The notes under the pieces were generated by a model. It was not told the origin of the DNA and did not search any database. It saw only the letters and a program-made list of their open reading frames with translations. 51,615 nt of DNA, taken from the IMG/VR virus record IMGVR_UViG_3300046535_000970, positions 1 through 51,615 of that record; one strand, written 5' to 3'. The DNA is from a virus. Below are positions 46,629 through 51,615 of the stretch, piece by piece (positions within the stretch are counted from its first letter, which is position 1; every line of letters starts with the position of its first letter). A program made the position numbers and the translations under genes.

Positions 46629-48661
46629 TGTCTCTCATCACCATTCAACAATTCTCTTTACCTTCCGACAATCTGGCGGATGGGAATAGCTACGTCCTGA
46701 GACTCTGGTATAACCAGGGATTTCTGGACAGCTCAGGTCAGGCTGTAGCACCCGGCACGAGCACGACGGGAACATATCTCACGACCAGCGCGACAGTCGC
46801 CGGCGGATTTATCACCTTCGACCCGTTTGCGGTCTACACAACTCTTGATGCGGAAGTTCCTAACCCTCAATCCATTGGAATTCAATGTCAGTTATTCAAG
46901 GGCAATTCATCTCTTCCAATTAATCCCTTCAACCAAAACGGCACACCGAATACGTGGATTGTGCCTGACGATTTAGGCGGAACGATCAGCTTTGAAGATT
47001 GGACGATTGCCAACCAGAGGATTGTATTAGCAAATCCTCCACAGACGCTCTACACCGCGGCTCAGGTAGACGCGTTGATTGCGGCGAACGATATTCAGGT
47101 AGCATTCAATCAGGACTATGTAATCTCTGCTTATGCGACCTTCGCGGCAGCGGTAGCGGCGGCAACGGTCACAGGTGGAACGTTGGTTATTAATCAATCC
47201 ACCACCACAAGCAATCAAACAGTCCCGGCAAATGTGACGCTAAGGTTCACTCGTAAAGGCTCGATTACGGTCAATCCCACAACAACTTTAACGATTGTCG
47301 GGCCAGTTGAGGCTGATCCGGTAAGGATATTCTTCGGAACGGGAACGGTGTCATTTACGGGGAACGTTGCTCTTACCGCGGTATATCCGAACTGGTGGGG
47401 GAATAATACAGTTCCGGGCACGACTAACATGGGTACGGCAATTACCGCAGCCATGACTGCAGCAGCTACATGTTCAGCGGACGTTGCTATCGTTGGCGGG
47501 CTTTATGCTTACTCCACAGCACCGAATTTAGGTATCGCCAATGTCACGGTACGGTCAGATGGAGCAGTAAACCTCAAACACACTGGTTCAGGCGCCATTC
47601 TTCAAGTGGGGCCAGTTGGTAGTGGTGTTTACAACGCCAACATCATCGGAGATTTCACTGTCACCGGAAATGCCGCCAGTAGCTCAGCGGGAATAGTGCT
47701 TGAGGGCATCGCCCAAAGCCGAATCGAGTTGAAATGTGGCGGCGCACCGGGAGCGGCATTCACCATTAAAGGCGCAGAAAAGGCTTCTTTTGACTTAGTT
47801 GCTTCATGGTCTGCATTACCAGGGGCTGCATGGCCTGCTGGACTGACCCCGACCAAGGGGGTTGTAGTCGATAGTGGAGCGGGTTTTGGTCGCACTACAA
47901 ACTGCAACTTTCATGTTATTGCGGAGGCTGTTTCAACCCGCGGACTGGATGTGGTCGCAGCGGATTCGTGCATATTCACCGGAACCAGCGAGGGCAACGG
48001 ATCGGGCTTAATTGAGGCAGCAAACTGCTTAGGCAACACCTACAACGCATTTTACTTTGATGTTAATTCAGTGGTTGACGCGGACATTGCGGGTACAGGG
48101 GCACTCTTCACTGAAGTAGTCGCTAAGACCAATACGATCACCCCGAATATCCTGATAGACGGAACCGGAAAGGGCGTTAGTTTCAATGGCGGATATATTC
48201 GCTCCATAGACGGCACGGCAGGCATCACTCCCAAGTTCACCGCTGTCCGCACGTCGCCATCGCCGTTGGGCATCATAGCACCACAAGCAATCTGGGACGC
48301 AACTTGTGCTTATGTAGATGGCAACGGACTCATCACTTCTTATTATTCGGATTACAGAGCACCGACACTATTGAATAGTTGGGTGAATTTTGGATCGGGC
48401 TATTCAGTTGCGGGCTATCAGAAGAGTGATGGTATTGTTCGACTGAAGGGACTGATTAAGAGCGGCACGACCACAGGCGGGACGGTGTTGTTCACATTGC
48501 CTTCAGGTTTCCGGCCCGCCGCCACACTTCAGTTTATGACCGAAGCTAACAGCACTTTAGCCGTACTTGAAATCCTGTCTACTGGAGATGTGACGATTGC
48601 AGTAGTAGGGTCAAGTGCTTTCTTGACTCTTTCAGGGATTAGCTTCGTGGCGGAAGGTTAA
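46628..48661 (+). CDS. tailspike with beta-helix domain, 677 aa
   Basis: An N-terminal beta-rich virion-binding domain (to about residue 140) is followed by a linker helix (YTAAQVDALIAANDIQ) and a long series of strands with the rhythm of a right-handed beta-helix (GGTLVINQSTTTSNQTVPAN; TGKGVSFNGGYIRSIDGTAG), then a C-terminal beta-sandwich-like tip. This is the layout of tailspikes that bind or degrade surface polysaccharide. No glycosidase residues can be assigned by eye. It starts at a TAATG junction. Confidence 0.82.
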   Translation: MSLITIQQFSLPSDNLADGNSYVLRLWYNQGFLDSSGQAVAPGTSTTGTYLTTSATVAGGFITFDPFAVYTTLDAEVPNPQSIGIQCQLFKGNSSLPINPFNQNGTPNTWIVPDDLGGTISFEDWTIANQRIVLANPPQTLYTAAQVDALIAANDIQVAFNQDYVISAYATFAAAVAAATVTGGTLVINQSTTTSNQTVPANVTLRFTRKGSITVNPTTTLTIVGPVEADPVRIFFGTGTVSFTGNVALTAVYPNWWGNNTVPGTTNMGTAITAAMTAAATCSADVAIVGGLYAYSTAPNLGIANVTVRSDGAVNLKHTGSGAILQVGPVGSGVYNANIIGDFTVTGNAASSSAGIVLEGIAQSRIELKCGGAPGAAFTIKGAEKASFDLVASWSALPGAAWPAGLTPTKGVVVDSGAGFGRTTNCNFHVIAEAVSTRGLDVVAADSCIFTGTSEGNGSGLIEAANCLGNTYNAFYFDVNSVVDADIAGTGALFTEVVAKTNTITPNILIDGTGKGVSFNGGYIRSIDGTAGITPKFTAVRTSPSPLGIIAPQAIWDATCAYVDGNGLITSYYSDYRAPTLLNSWVNFGSGYSVAGYQKSDGIVRLKGLIKSGTTTGGTVLFTLPSGFRPAATLQFMTEANSTLAVLEILSTGDVTIAVVGSSAFLTLSGISFVAEG

Positions 48662-48702
48662 TCTCTCTAATCCTTCTCGGGTAGTGGGGTATAGATGTGC
48701 AT

Positions 48703-48891
48703 ATGATTGAAAAAGAATTGAGTGGTGCTGCTGCGAAGGCGATTTTGGAACAAGCCGGTGAGATCATCCGGTGCACGGATTCGCCTGAGATGCGTATTCA
48801 AATCGCGGATGAGGCCGCAGAAGCGGTTAAAATCGTGCTTAGGGTGCTACATTCTCCGCCTCAGCCAGAAGCTTTTCCCATACCTGACTAG
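48703..48891 (+). CDS. hypothetical helical protein, 62 aa
   Basis: ATG 48703 lies seven bases after TATAGA; GTG 48697 is an alternative. The protein is mainly one acidic helical region (GAAAKAILEQAGEIIRCTDS; IQIADEAAEAVKIVL) with a proline-rich tail. Its last 53 bases overlap the convergent gene. Not recognised. Confidence 0.48.
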   Translation: MIEKELSGAAAKAILEQAGEIIRCTDSPEMRIQIADEAAEAVKIVLRVLHSPPQPEAFPIPD

Positions 48892-49048
48892 CCTCTCGGC
48901 CCTCTAGTCCCAGCTCAGGGCTACCCTGATTGTATCGGTCAAACCACAACCAAAGGCCGACTACGGTTTCGTGGGTTGGGTTGGGTTTAAGCTCCGCACA
49001 AACAATGCGATCCGAGTTGATGATTCGGTTGCCAATTTTGATAAGCAT
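48839..49048 (-). CDS. hypothetical protein, 69 aa
   Basis: ATG 49048 lies eight bases after the extended -10 box TGATATAAG, with no ribosome binding site. The sequence LIKIGNRIINSDRIVCAELK, followed by VVGLWLWFDRYN and REASQVWEKLLAEAE, is a small strand-strand-helix fold. Not recognised. It shares its promoter element with the gene at 49113. Confidence 0.62.
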   Translation of the reverse strand: MLIKIGNRIINSDRIVCAELKPNPTHETVVGLWLWFDRYNQGSPELGLEGREASQVWEKLLAEAENVAP

Positions 49049-49056
49049 ATCGCGGC

Positions 49057-49071
49057 CTTATATCACCGATC
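49057..49071 (-). promoter_or_regulatory. repeated extended -10 promoter element, copy 1
   Basis: GATCGGTGATATAAG, identical to 49330-49316. TG-A-TATAAG is an extended -10 box; eight bases later comes ATG 49048. Confidence 0.68.
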
Positions 49072-49112
49072 TGCTCATCATTCCTAACTAGAAAACACGG
49101 GTGAATTAGTCT

Positions 49113-49307
49113 TTAGGCGTCGTTCTTTCCCATGTGCCACCAAATCACCAGAATAACTAATGCCGCACAGAACACGAGAAAGTATATTCGGGATTCGTGA
49201 TAAACCGCTCTAGTTCCTGCGAAAAGAATATAAATCAGCGTGGTCAGGCAAAATAACACCAATCCGTACAGGAATAGTTCTCCAATCGTTTTTAGCCAGC
49301 TCAGCAC
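49113..49307 (-). CDS. two-helix membrane protein, 64 aa (GTG start)
   Basis: GTG 49307 lies eight bases after the second TGATATAAG element. Two transmembrane helices (LFLYGLVLFCLTTLIYILFA and IYFLVFCAALVILVIWW) are joined by TRAVYHESR. It might act in lysis control or superinfection exclusion, but nothing proves it. Confidence 0.62.
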   Translation of the reverse strand: MLSWLKTIGELFLYGLVLFCLTTLIYILFAGTRAVYHESRIYFLVFCAALVILVIWWHMGKNDA

Positions 49308-49315
49308 GGTTGGGG

Positions 49316-49330
49316 CTTATATCACCGATC
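49316..49330 (-). promoter_or_regulatory. repeated extended -10 promoter element, copy 2
   Basis: GATCGGTGATATAAG again, eight bases before GTG 49307. A weak -35 (TTGCCT) lies 17 bp upstream of the TATAAG. Confidence 0.68.
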
Positions 49331-49447
49331 CAAAGGGTAGGCAAAGGTAAAGGCCGATTCGCTTTGCAAGCGCCTCTTAGTCACTTGCTCCGGCTTATCG
49401 GCCCTCGTAGTATTTGGATTTCGCCCGAAATTGCCCAGACGGAACCA

Positions 49448-49559
49448 AACGCTTGTCTGTTGAATAGAAGTTTAGACGGCGAGCGGCAGCAGTGTCAAGA
49501 AAAGGGTGCGGGCCGGACGGGATTCGAACCCGCGACTACTTGTTTAACAGACAAGCGTT
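49448..49559. repeat. 14-bp inverted repeat that includes the tRNA-Asn anticodon arm
   Basis: AACGCTTGTCTGTT at 49448-49461 is the inverted copy of 49546-49559, which lies in the tRNA-Asn anticodon region. The interval 49331-49508 has no convincing gene. Confidence 0.6.
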
Positions 49560-49581
49560 CTAACCGCTGAACTACCGGCCC
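49509..49581 (-). tRNA. tRNA-Asn (GTT)
   Basis: Read on the minus strand, GGGCCGG pairs with CCGGCCC as acceptor stem. The D stem is GTTC/GAAC, the anticodon stem CTTGT/ACAAG encloses CTGTTAA with anticodon GTT, and the T arm is GCGGG-TTCGAAT-CCCGT. The CCA end is not encoded. All stems pair, so the tRNA should be functional. Confidence 0.95.
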
Positions 49582-49654
49582 TGCAAAATCAAGTCGAATG
49601 CTACCACGAATCCTCCAGTTGAGTCTACCTCACGTTATGGATCATGTTTTCCGG

Positions 49655-49683
49655 TTGACACTGGAGTGACATTTCCCTATTAT
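49655..49683 (+). promoter_or_regulatory. strong promoter of the winged-helix regulator
   Basis: TTGACA (49655-49660), 17 bp and TATTAT (49678-49683). ATG 49691 follows after seven bases, so the mRNA should be leaderless. The dyad CACT-GG-AGTG overlaps the -35/spacer and may be an operator. Confidence 0.78.
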
Positions 49684-49690
49684 CCAATAC

Positions 49691-50080
49691 ATGAAACTCC
49701 AAGATATTACCGCGGCACGTGATGAGGCCAAGCTTGAGTGGAAAGAACATCAGGGTAAGGCCAATCACTACCGAGAACTATACTTAACATTAGATGCTCT
49801 CGTGCGGCTAACTAGAGGCCCACAAAAGCAGGCTCCTGAGCAAACTGATACGGCGGAGCAGGCAGCAAGCACTAATGGCGAGAGTCCGGCCACAAGAAAG
49901 GATGCGCTAAAAGAGTTAATCCGTGAAAAGGGGGGCATGACCTCTATTCAGATTTTTGAAGCTCTCATCGCGCAGGGAATAGAGATTAAGAAGCAATATG
50001 CCTATAACTTGCTCACGTGGCTGGTAAAAGACGGCACGTTGAAGCGGAAAGACGGAAAGTATTATTTCGGGAAAGAGTAG
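49691..50080 (+). CDS. winged-helix regulator candidate, 129 aa
   Basis: The first ~45 residues are a charged helix (ITAARDEAKLEWKEHQGKAN), then a glutamine/threonine-rich linker. The last ~60 residues form a winged helix: RKDALKELIREKGGMTSIQI, then FEALIAQGIEIKKQYAYNLL and VKDGTLKRKDGKYYF as the wing. It is a lone rightward gene with its own strong promoter and a terminator, the usual setting of a phage repressor. Leaderless expression recalls lambda cI from its maintenance promoter. Which operators it binds is unknown. Confidence 0.72.
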   Translation: MKLQDITAARDEAKLEWKEHQGKANHYRELYLTLDALVRLTRGPQKQAPEQTDTAEQAASTNGESPATRKDALKELIREKGGMTSIQIFEALIAQGIEIKKQYAYNLLTWLVKDGTLKRKDGKYYFGKE

Positions 50081-50094
50081 GACTTAAATAAAAT

Positions 50095-50123
50095 AGGGTT
50101 GGCAGTTACGAGCTACCAACCCT
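50095..50123. terminator. terminator after the regulator gene
   Basis: AGGGTTGG (50095-50102) and CCAACCCT (50116-50123) form an eight-pair stem, with an A/T-rich flank on each side (TTAAATAAAAT before, TATTC after). It may work in both directions. Confidence 0.68.
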
Positions 50124-50166
50124 TATTCACAACCAACTTCGCGGACTAGGCAAAGAGGGTCGTCGT

Positions 50167-50182
50167 GTATCCGATAGTATAC
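50167..50182. promoter_or_regulatory. operator-like site related to 50540-50608
   Basis: GTATCCGATAGTATAC shares TATCC-GATAGTAT with the two promoter copies near 50.55 kb, but has no -35 box. It may be an extra binding site for the same regulator. Confidence 0.45.
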
Positions 50183-50219
50183 CGCGCCAGAGGGCCACCA
50201 CCAACCAAAAATCGGTCAA

Positions 50220-50266
50220 TCACTGTGCAGTGAGCGCAGAGGGGAGCGGGTTTCCCTGCTCCCCTC
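50220..50266. other. dyad and strong hairpin before tRNA-Gln
   Basis: TCACTG-TG-CAGTGA (50220-50233) is a near-perfect dyad with the same CACTG half-site as the regulator promoter. GAGGGGAGCGGG / CCCTGCTCCCCTC (50239-50266) forms a strong stem with a TTT loop. No gene is seen in 50124-50274. Confidence 0.5.
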
Positions 50267-50274
50267 GCCCTAAC

Positions 50275-50349
50275 CCCGCGTTAGTTTACCGGCTAGAACA
50301 CCCGACTTTGGATCGGGCGAAAGGGGTTCGACACCCTTATGCGGGGCCA
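50275..50349 (+). tRNA. tRNA-Gln (TTG)
   Basis: CCCGCGT pairs with ATGCGGG (one G-T), D stem GTTT/GAAC, anticodon stem CCCGA/TCGGG around CTTTGGA with anticodon TTG, four-base variable loop and T arm AGGGG-TTCGACA-CCCTT (one G-T). CCA is encoded (50347-50349). The T11-A24 and T12-A23 pairs and the C1-G72 end are acceptable for Gln. Confidence 0.88.
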
Positions 50350-50353
50350 AACT

Positions 50354-50533
50354 CTAAGATTTTGGCTTCAAAGATCGTTTCTTGCTTCTATCCTGGTATT
50401 CCTTATTCCAGTATGGTGATTTGCATTTTGGCCCGGGGCATCGCTTAGGTTCAATATCGGAATCTCGCGGTAACCATTCATAGCCACAACGGGAACATTG
50501 CCAGAGCCAGACTGCTTTCTTAACCTTTGGCAC
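50354..50533 (-). CDS. zinc-ribbon protein, 59 aa (leaderless GTG start)
   Basis: GTG 50533 gives WQCSRCGYEWLPRD, then RCPGPKCKSPYWNKEY, a clear two-pair zinc ribbon in a different frame from the longer open frame starting at 50586. The -10 box TAGCAT ends six bases before the GTG, so initiation should be leaderless. Its stop is four bases from the end of tRNA-Gln. CxxC-WLPR ribbons of this type occur in many phages; they are thought to bind nucleic acid or protein. Confidence 0.72.
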   Translation of the reverse strand: MPKVKKAVWLWQCSRCGYEWLPRDSDIEPKRCPGPKCKSPYWNKEYQDRSKKRSLKPKS

Positions 50534-50539
50534 GTAACT

Positions 50540-50568
50540 ATGCTATCCGAAATAGTATGCTCTGTCAA
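50540..50568 (-). promoter_or_regulatory. leftward member of divergent promoter pair
   Basis: TTGACA (50568-50563), 17 bp and TAGCAT (50545-50540). The spacer and -10 (ATACTATTTCGGATAGCAT) form a dyad with CTAT/ATAG halves. It matches the rightward partner in 23 of 29 positions. Confidence 0.68.
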
Positions 50569-50579
50569 GTAGATTCTCG

Positions 50580-50608
50580 TTGACATAGTATGCTATCTCA
50601 GATAGTAT
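50580..50608 (+). promoter_or_regulatory. rightward member of divergent promoter pair
   Basis: TTGACA (50580-50585), 17 bp and TAGTAT (50603-50608), with the dyad CTATCT-C-AGATAG in the spacer. It points into the antisense strand of the Lar-like gene, so it would make an antisense RNA to the leftward operon. Confidence 0.62.
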
Positions 50609-50955
50609 AGCGGTACATTGATAAGGGCCTTATCGGCGCTAACCGACAAGATGGTGGGGGAGCGAGTGTTCCAATGTCTTGCTGCTTCTTCAATAGTAAA
50701 GTCTTGTCCACTGGCGGGGTTGATATAACAACCTACGTGCTCACATTCAATCCAATACCAAGTACGCTCGCCTTGTATTTCACTTTTAGGGACAGGCTGC
50801 TTCTGGCAAAATGGACACGGCAACAGTTCCGGCTCGGCTATGCTCTGGGCCTCAGCCTCTAACGGCAAGCGTGGATGGTCTTTAACGCGATGTCCTTCTC
50901 CTAGGTCGAACGGGCAATCTGAATCGCAAATTTGCTCACTTGATTCGTTACTCAT
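50593..50955 (-). CDS. Lar-like restriction alleviation family protein, 120 aa
   Basis: GGAGGAACAGTC precedes ATG 50955. An acidic N-terminal half leads to ELLPCPFCQKQPVPKSEIQG, then TWYWIECEHVGC and TIEEAARHWNTRSP: the CPFC...C-x4-C...EEA-x2-WN-R pattern of the Lar family. In some phages such proteins counter type I restriction, but most members are only inferred. The stop lies inside the rightward promoter region. Confidence 0.75.
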   Translation of the reverse strand: MSNESSEQICDSDCPFDLGEGHRVKDHPRLPLEAEAQSIAEPELLPCPFCQKQPVPKSEIQGERTWYWIECEHVGCYINPASGQDFTIEEAARHWNTRSPTILSVSADKALINVPLYYLR

Positions 50956-51026
50956 GACTGTTCCTCCAATCTCTGAAACCGATCATCGTTCTGTTAATGA
51001 AGAAAACAACAACCCTTCGGCTCACG

Positions 51027-51053
51027 GTCTGAGTCCCCGCGTCCCCGCGCTGG
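51027..51053. repeat. GC-rich dispersed repeat, intergenic copy
   Basis: The reverse strand reads CCAGCGCGGGGACGCGGGGA plus CTCAGAC, matching 15313-15339 except for one inserted base in each. It lies just downstream of the gene at 51065. Confidence 0.65.
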
Positions 51054-51064
51054 CGCGGCATCCT

Positions 51065-51271
51065 CTATTGATTCAAGAGTCCTTCGCGCTTCAAGTACCC
51101 TTGCGCGTCCTCTACAGCCTCGATGGCCGAAAAGGCAGCGGTTGCCATGAGGTTCACAGTCTCATCTCCGATGTAGCAGTCGAACGGCCATTCGCCATCC
51201 TGCGTGTAATTCACCCACTGGTCTATTACATCAACTAACGATTGCTTGACCTTCTGCTTATTTGCTTTCAT
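51065..51271 (-). CDS. hypothetical protein, 68 aa
   Basis: AAAAGGAA precedes ATG 51271. Contains VKQSLVDVIDQWVNYTQDGE, FDCYIGDETVNLMATAAFSA and a C-terminal helix. A compact small fold; not recognised. The 92-base gap to the upstream gene (51272-51363) shows nothing. Confidence 0.6.
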   Translation of the reverse strand: MKANKQKVKQSLVDVIDQWVNYTQDGEWPFDCYIGDETVNLMATAAFSAIEAVEDAQGYLKREGLLNQ

Positions 51272-51355
51272 TTCCTTTTCCCCTTCGCGCGGAACGCGCT
51301 CCTAACCTTCCAAAAGTCGGTCGTCTTGAGAGTTCCCTTTGCTCTGCATCCCTGA

Positions 51356-51388
51356 CTCCGTTCTCAAGACGTTCGCTCCGGCTCAGGT
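51356..51388. repeat. 33-bp direct repeat, copy 2
   Basis: Identical to 2178-2210. Here it encodes the last residues (EPERTS, stop) of the 56-residue protein. Confidence 0.85.
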
Positions 51389-51534
51389 CGCGCTTCCATT
51401 ATCACGCCGTGCCGCGCTTCATTTGCGACTTTGTTCCGAGCGTCGTGTTCGGTCATCTTTTGCTTGGCACTGCATATCAACGTCGAACCCTGCCACACTT
51501 CCCAATACTCCGGTTCTTCTGCTCGTTTACTCAT
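51364..51534 (-). CDS. small hypothetical protein with PEPERTS tail, 56 aa
   Basis: ATG 51534 follows GAGGGAGTCACA; upstream codons belong to the neighbouring gene at 43-387 (repeated here). MSKRAEEPEYWEVWQGSTLI is followed by KMTEHDARNKVANEARHG and ends PEPERTS. The same tail ends the unrelated interrupted 81-residue protein. Function unknown. Confidence 0.68.
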   Translation of the reverse strand: MSKRAEEPEYWEVWQGSTLICSAKQKMTEHDARNKVANEARHGVIMEARPEPERTS

Positions 51535-51615
51535 TGTGACTCCCTCGCATCTAATCGTTCTTGAATCCACTGTTCGACAACTTCTGAATTCAGCCCAAGC
51601 CCATGAAGGTATTCT
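51489..51615. repeat. terminal direct repeat (right copy)
   Basis: Exact copy of bases 1-127. Removing one copy gives a 51,488-base circle. The sequence cannot distinguish true terminal redundancy from an assembly overlap, but the length of exactly 127 favours the overlap. Confidence 0.93.

Noticed and set aside
49509-49581. Prophage attachment site in tRNA-Asn
   Set aside because: There is no integrase or excisionase gene, and the tRNA is complete rather than a 3' fragment.
50123-50131. DnaA box (TTATTCACA) marking an origin
   Set aside because: A single match to a short degenerate motif; another occurs by chance inside a gene at 10612, and there is no cluster.
50368-50586. 72-codon minus-strand frame starting at 50586
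   Set aside because: It overlaps the promoter region and is out of frame with the zinc-ribbon gene 50354-50533, whose cysteine motifs are convincing.
1-51615. CRISPR array
   Set aside because: No series of regularly spaced repeats with unique spacers; the tandem repeats at 17388-17432 have no spacers and are only 11-12 bp.

Overview
The window is a complete tailed-phage genome assembled as one contig. Bases 1-127 are repeated exactly at 51489-51615, so the molecule closes into a circle (or a terminally redundant permuted chromosome) of 51,488 unique bases. The gene set is that of a podovirus-like Caudoviricetes phage: small and large terminase, an 877-residue-class portal, scaffold, major capsid protein, large internal (ejection) proteins with a lytic transglycosylase domain, connector proteins, a hub/propeller-like tail protein, fibres and a beta-helix tailspike. 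I see no tape measure, sheath or tail tube. The host cannot be named from sequence alone. Many operon-first genes lack a ribosome binding site and have a -10 box 6-9 nt before the start codon, so the host probably uses leaderless mRNAs routinely.

Layout. (1) A leftward block of small, often zinc-ribbon proteins runs from a control region at about 6.05-6.16 kb down to base 1 and, through the circle junction, from 51.53 kb to 50.35 kb. It contains a Lar-like gene and ends beside a tRNA-Gln. A 2,545-bp IS1595-family transposon (2326-4870) sits in this block, flanked by 8-bp target duplications. It carries a transposase plus a three-gene DUF1828 cargo operon and splits a phage gene that can be rebuilt exactly. 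(2) A rightward block at 6.16-12.44 kb holds DNA-metabolism genes: a Cas4-like Fe-S PD-(D/E)XK nuclease, an SSB-like protein, a GNAT-fold protein, HTH and HNH proteins and a VRR-NUC-like nuclease, with about 490 bp of structured non-coding DNA at 9.56-10.05 kb. (3) 12.59-14.81 kb is a run of small membrane proteins, probably including the holin. (4) 14.87-16.15 kb is a short leftward operon. (5) 16.29-48.66 kb is the rightward late region: terminase, regulators (including a ribbon-helix-helix protein with tandem repeats upstream), internal proteins split by an HNH gene, portal, scaffold, capsid, connectors and tail. Sugar- and acyl-modifying enzymes are interleaved with the fibre genes. (6) 48.7-50.6 kb is a regulatory region with two leftward genes preceded by an identical promoter element, tRNA-Asn, a leaderless winged-helix regulator, tRNA-Gln and a pair of divergent promoters.

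The genome has no recognisable DNA polymerase, primase, helicase, RNA polymerase, integrase or stand-alone endolysin, so replication and transcription should depend on the host. Regulation looks elaborate: operator dyads lie inside promoter spacers at 6.05-6.15 kb and 50.54-50.61 kb, a tandem-repeat operator precedes the ribbon-helix-helix gene, and a 21-bp hairpin leader is reused at two distant genes. All functional calls rest on reading motifs by eye; no database search was run.
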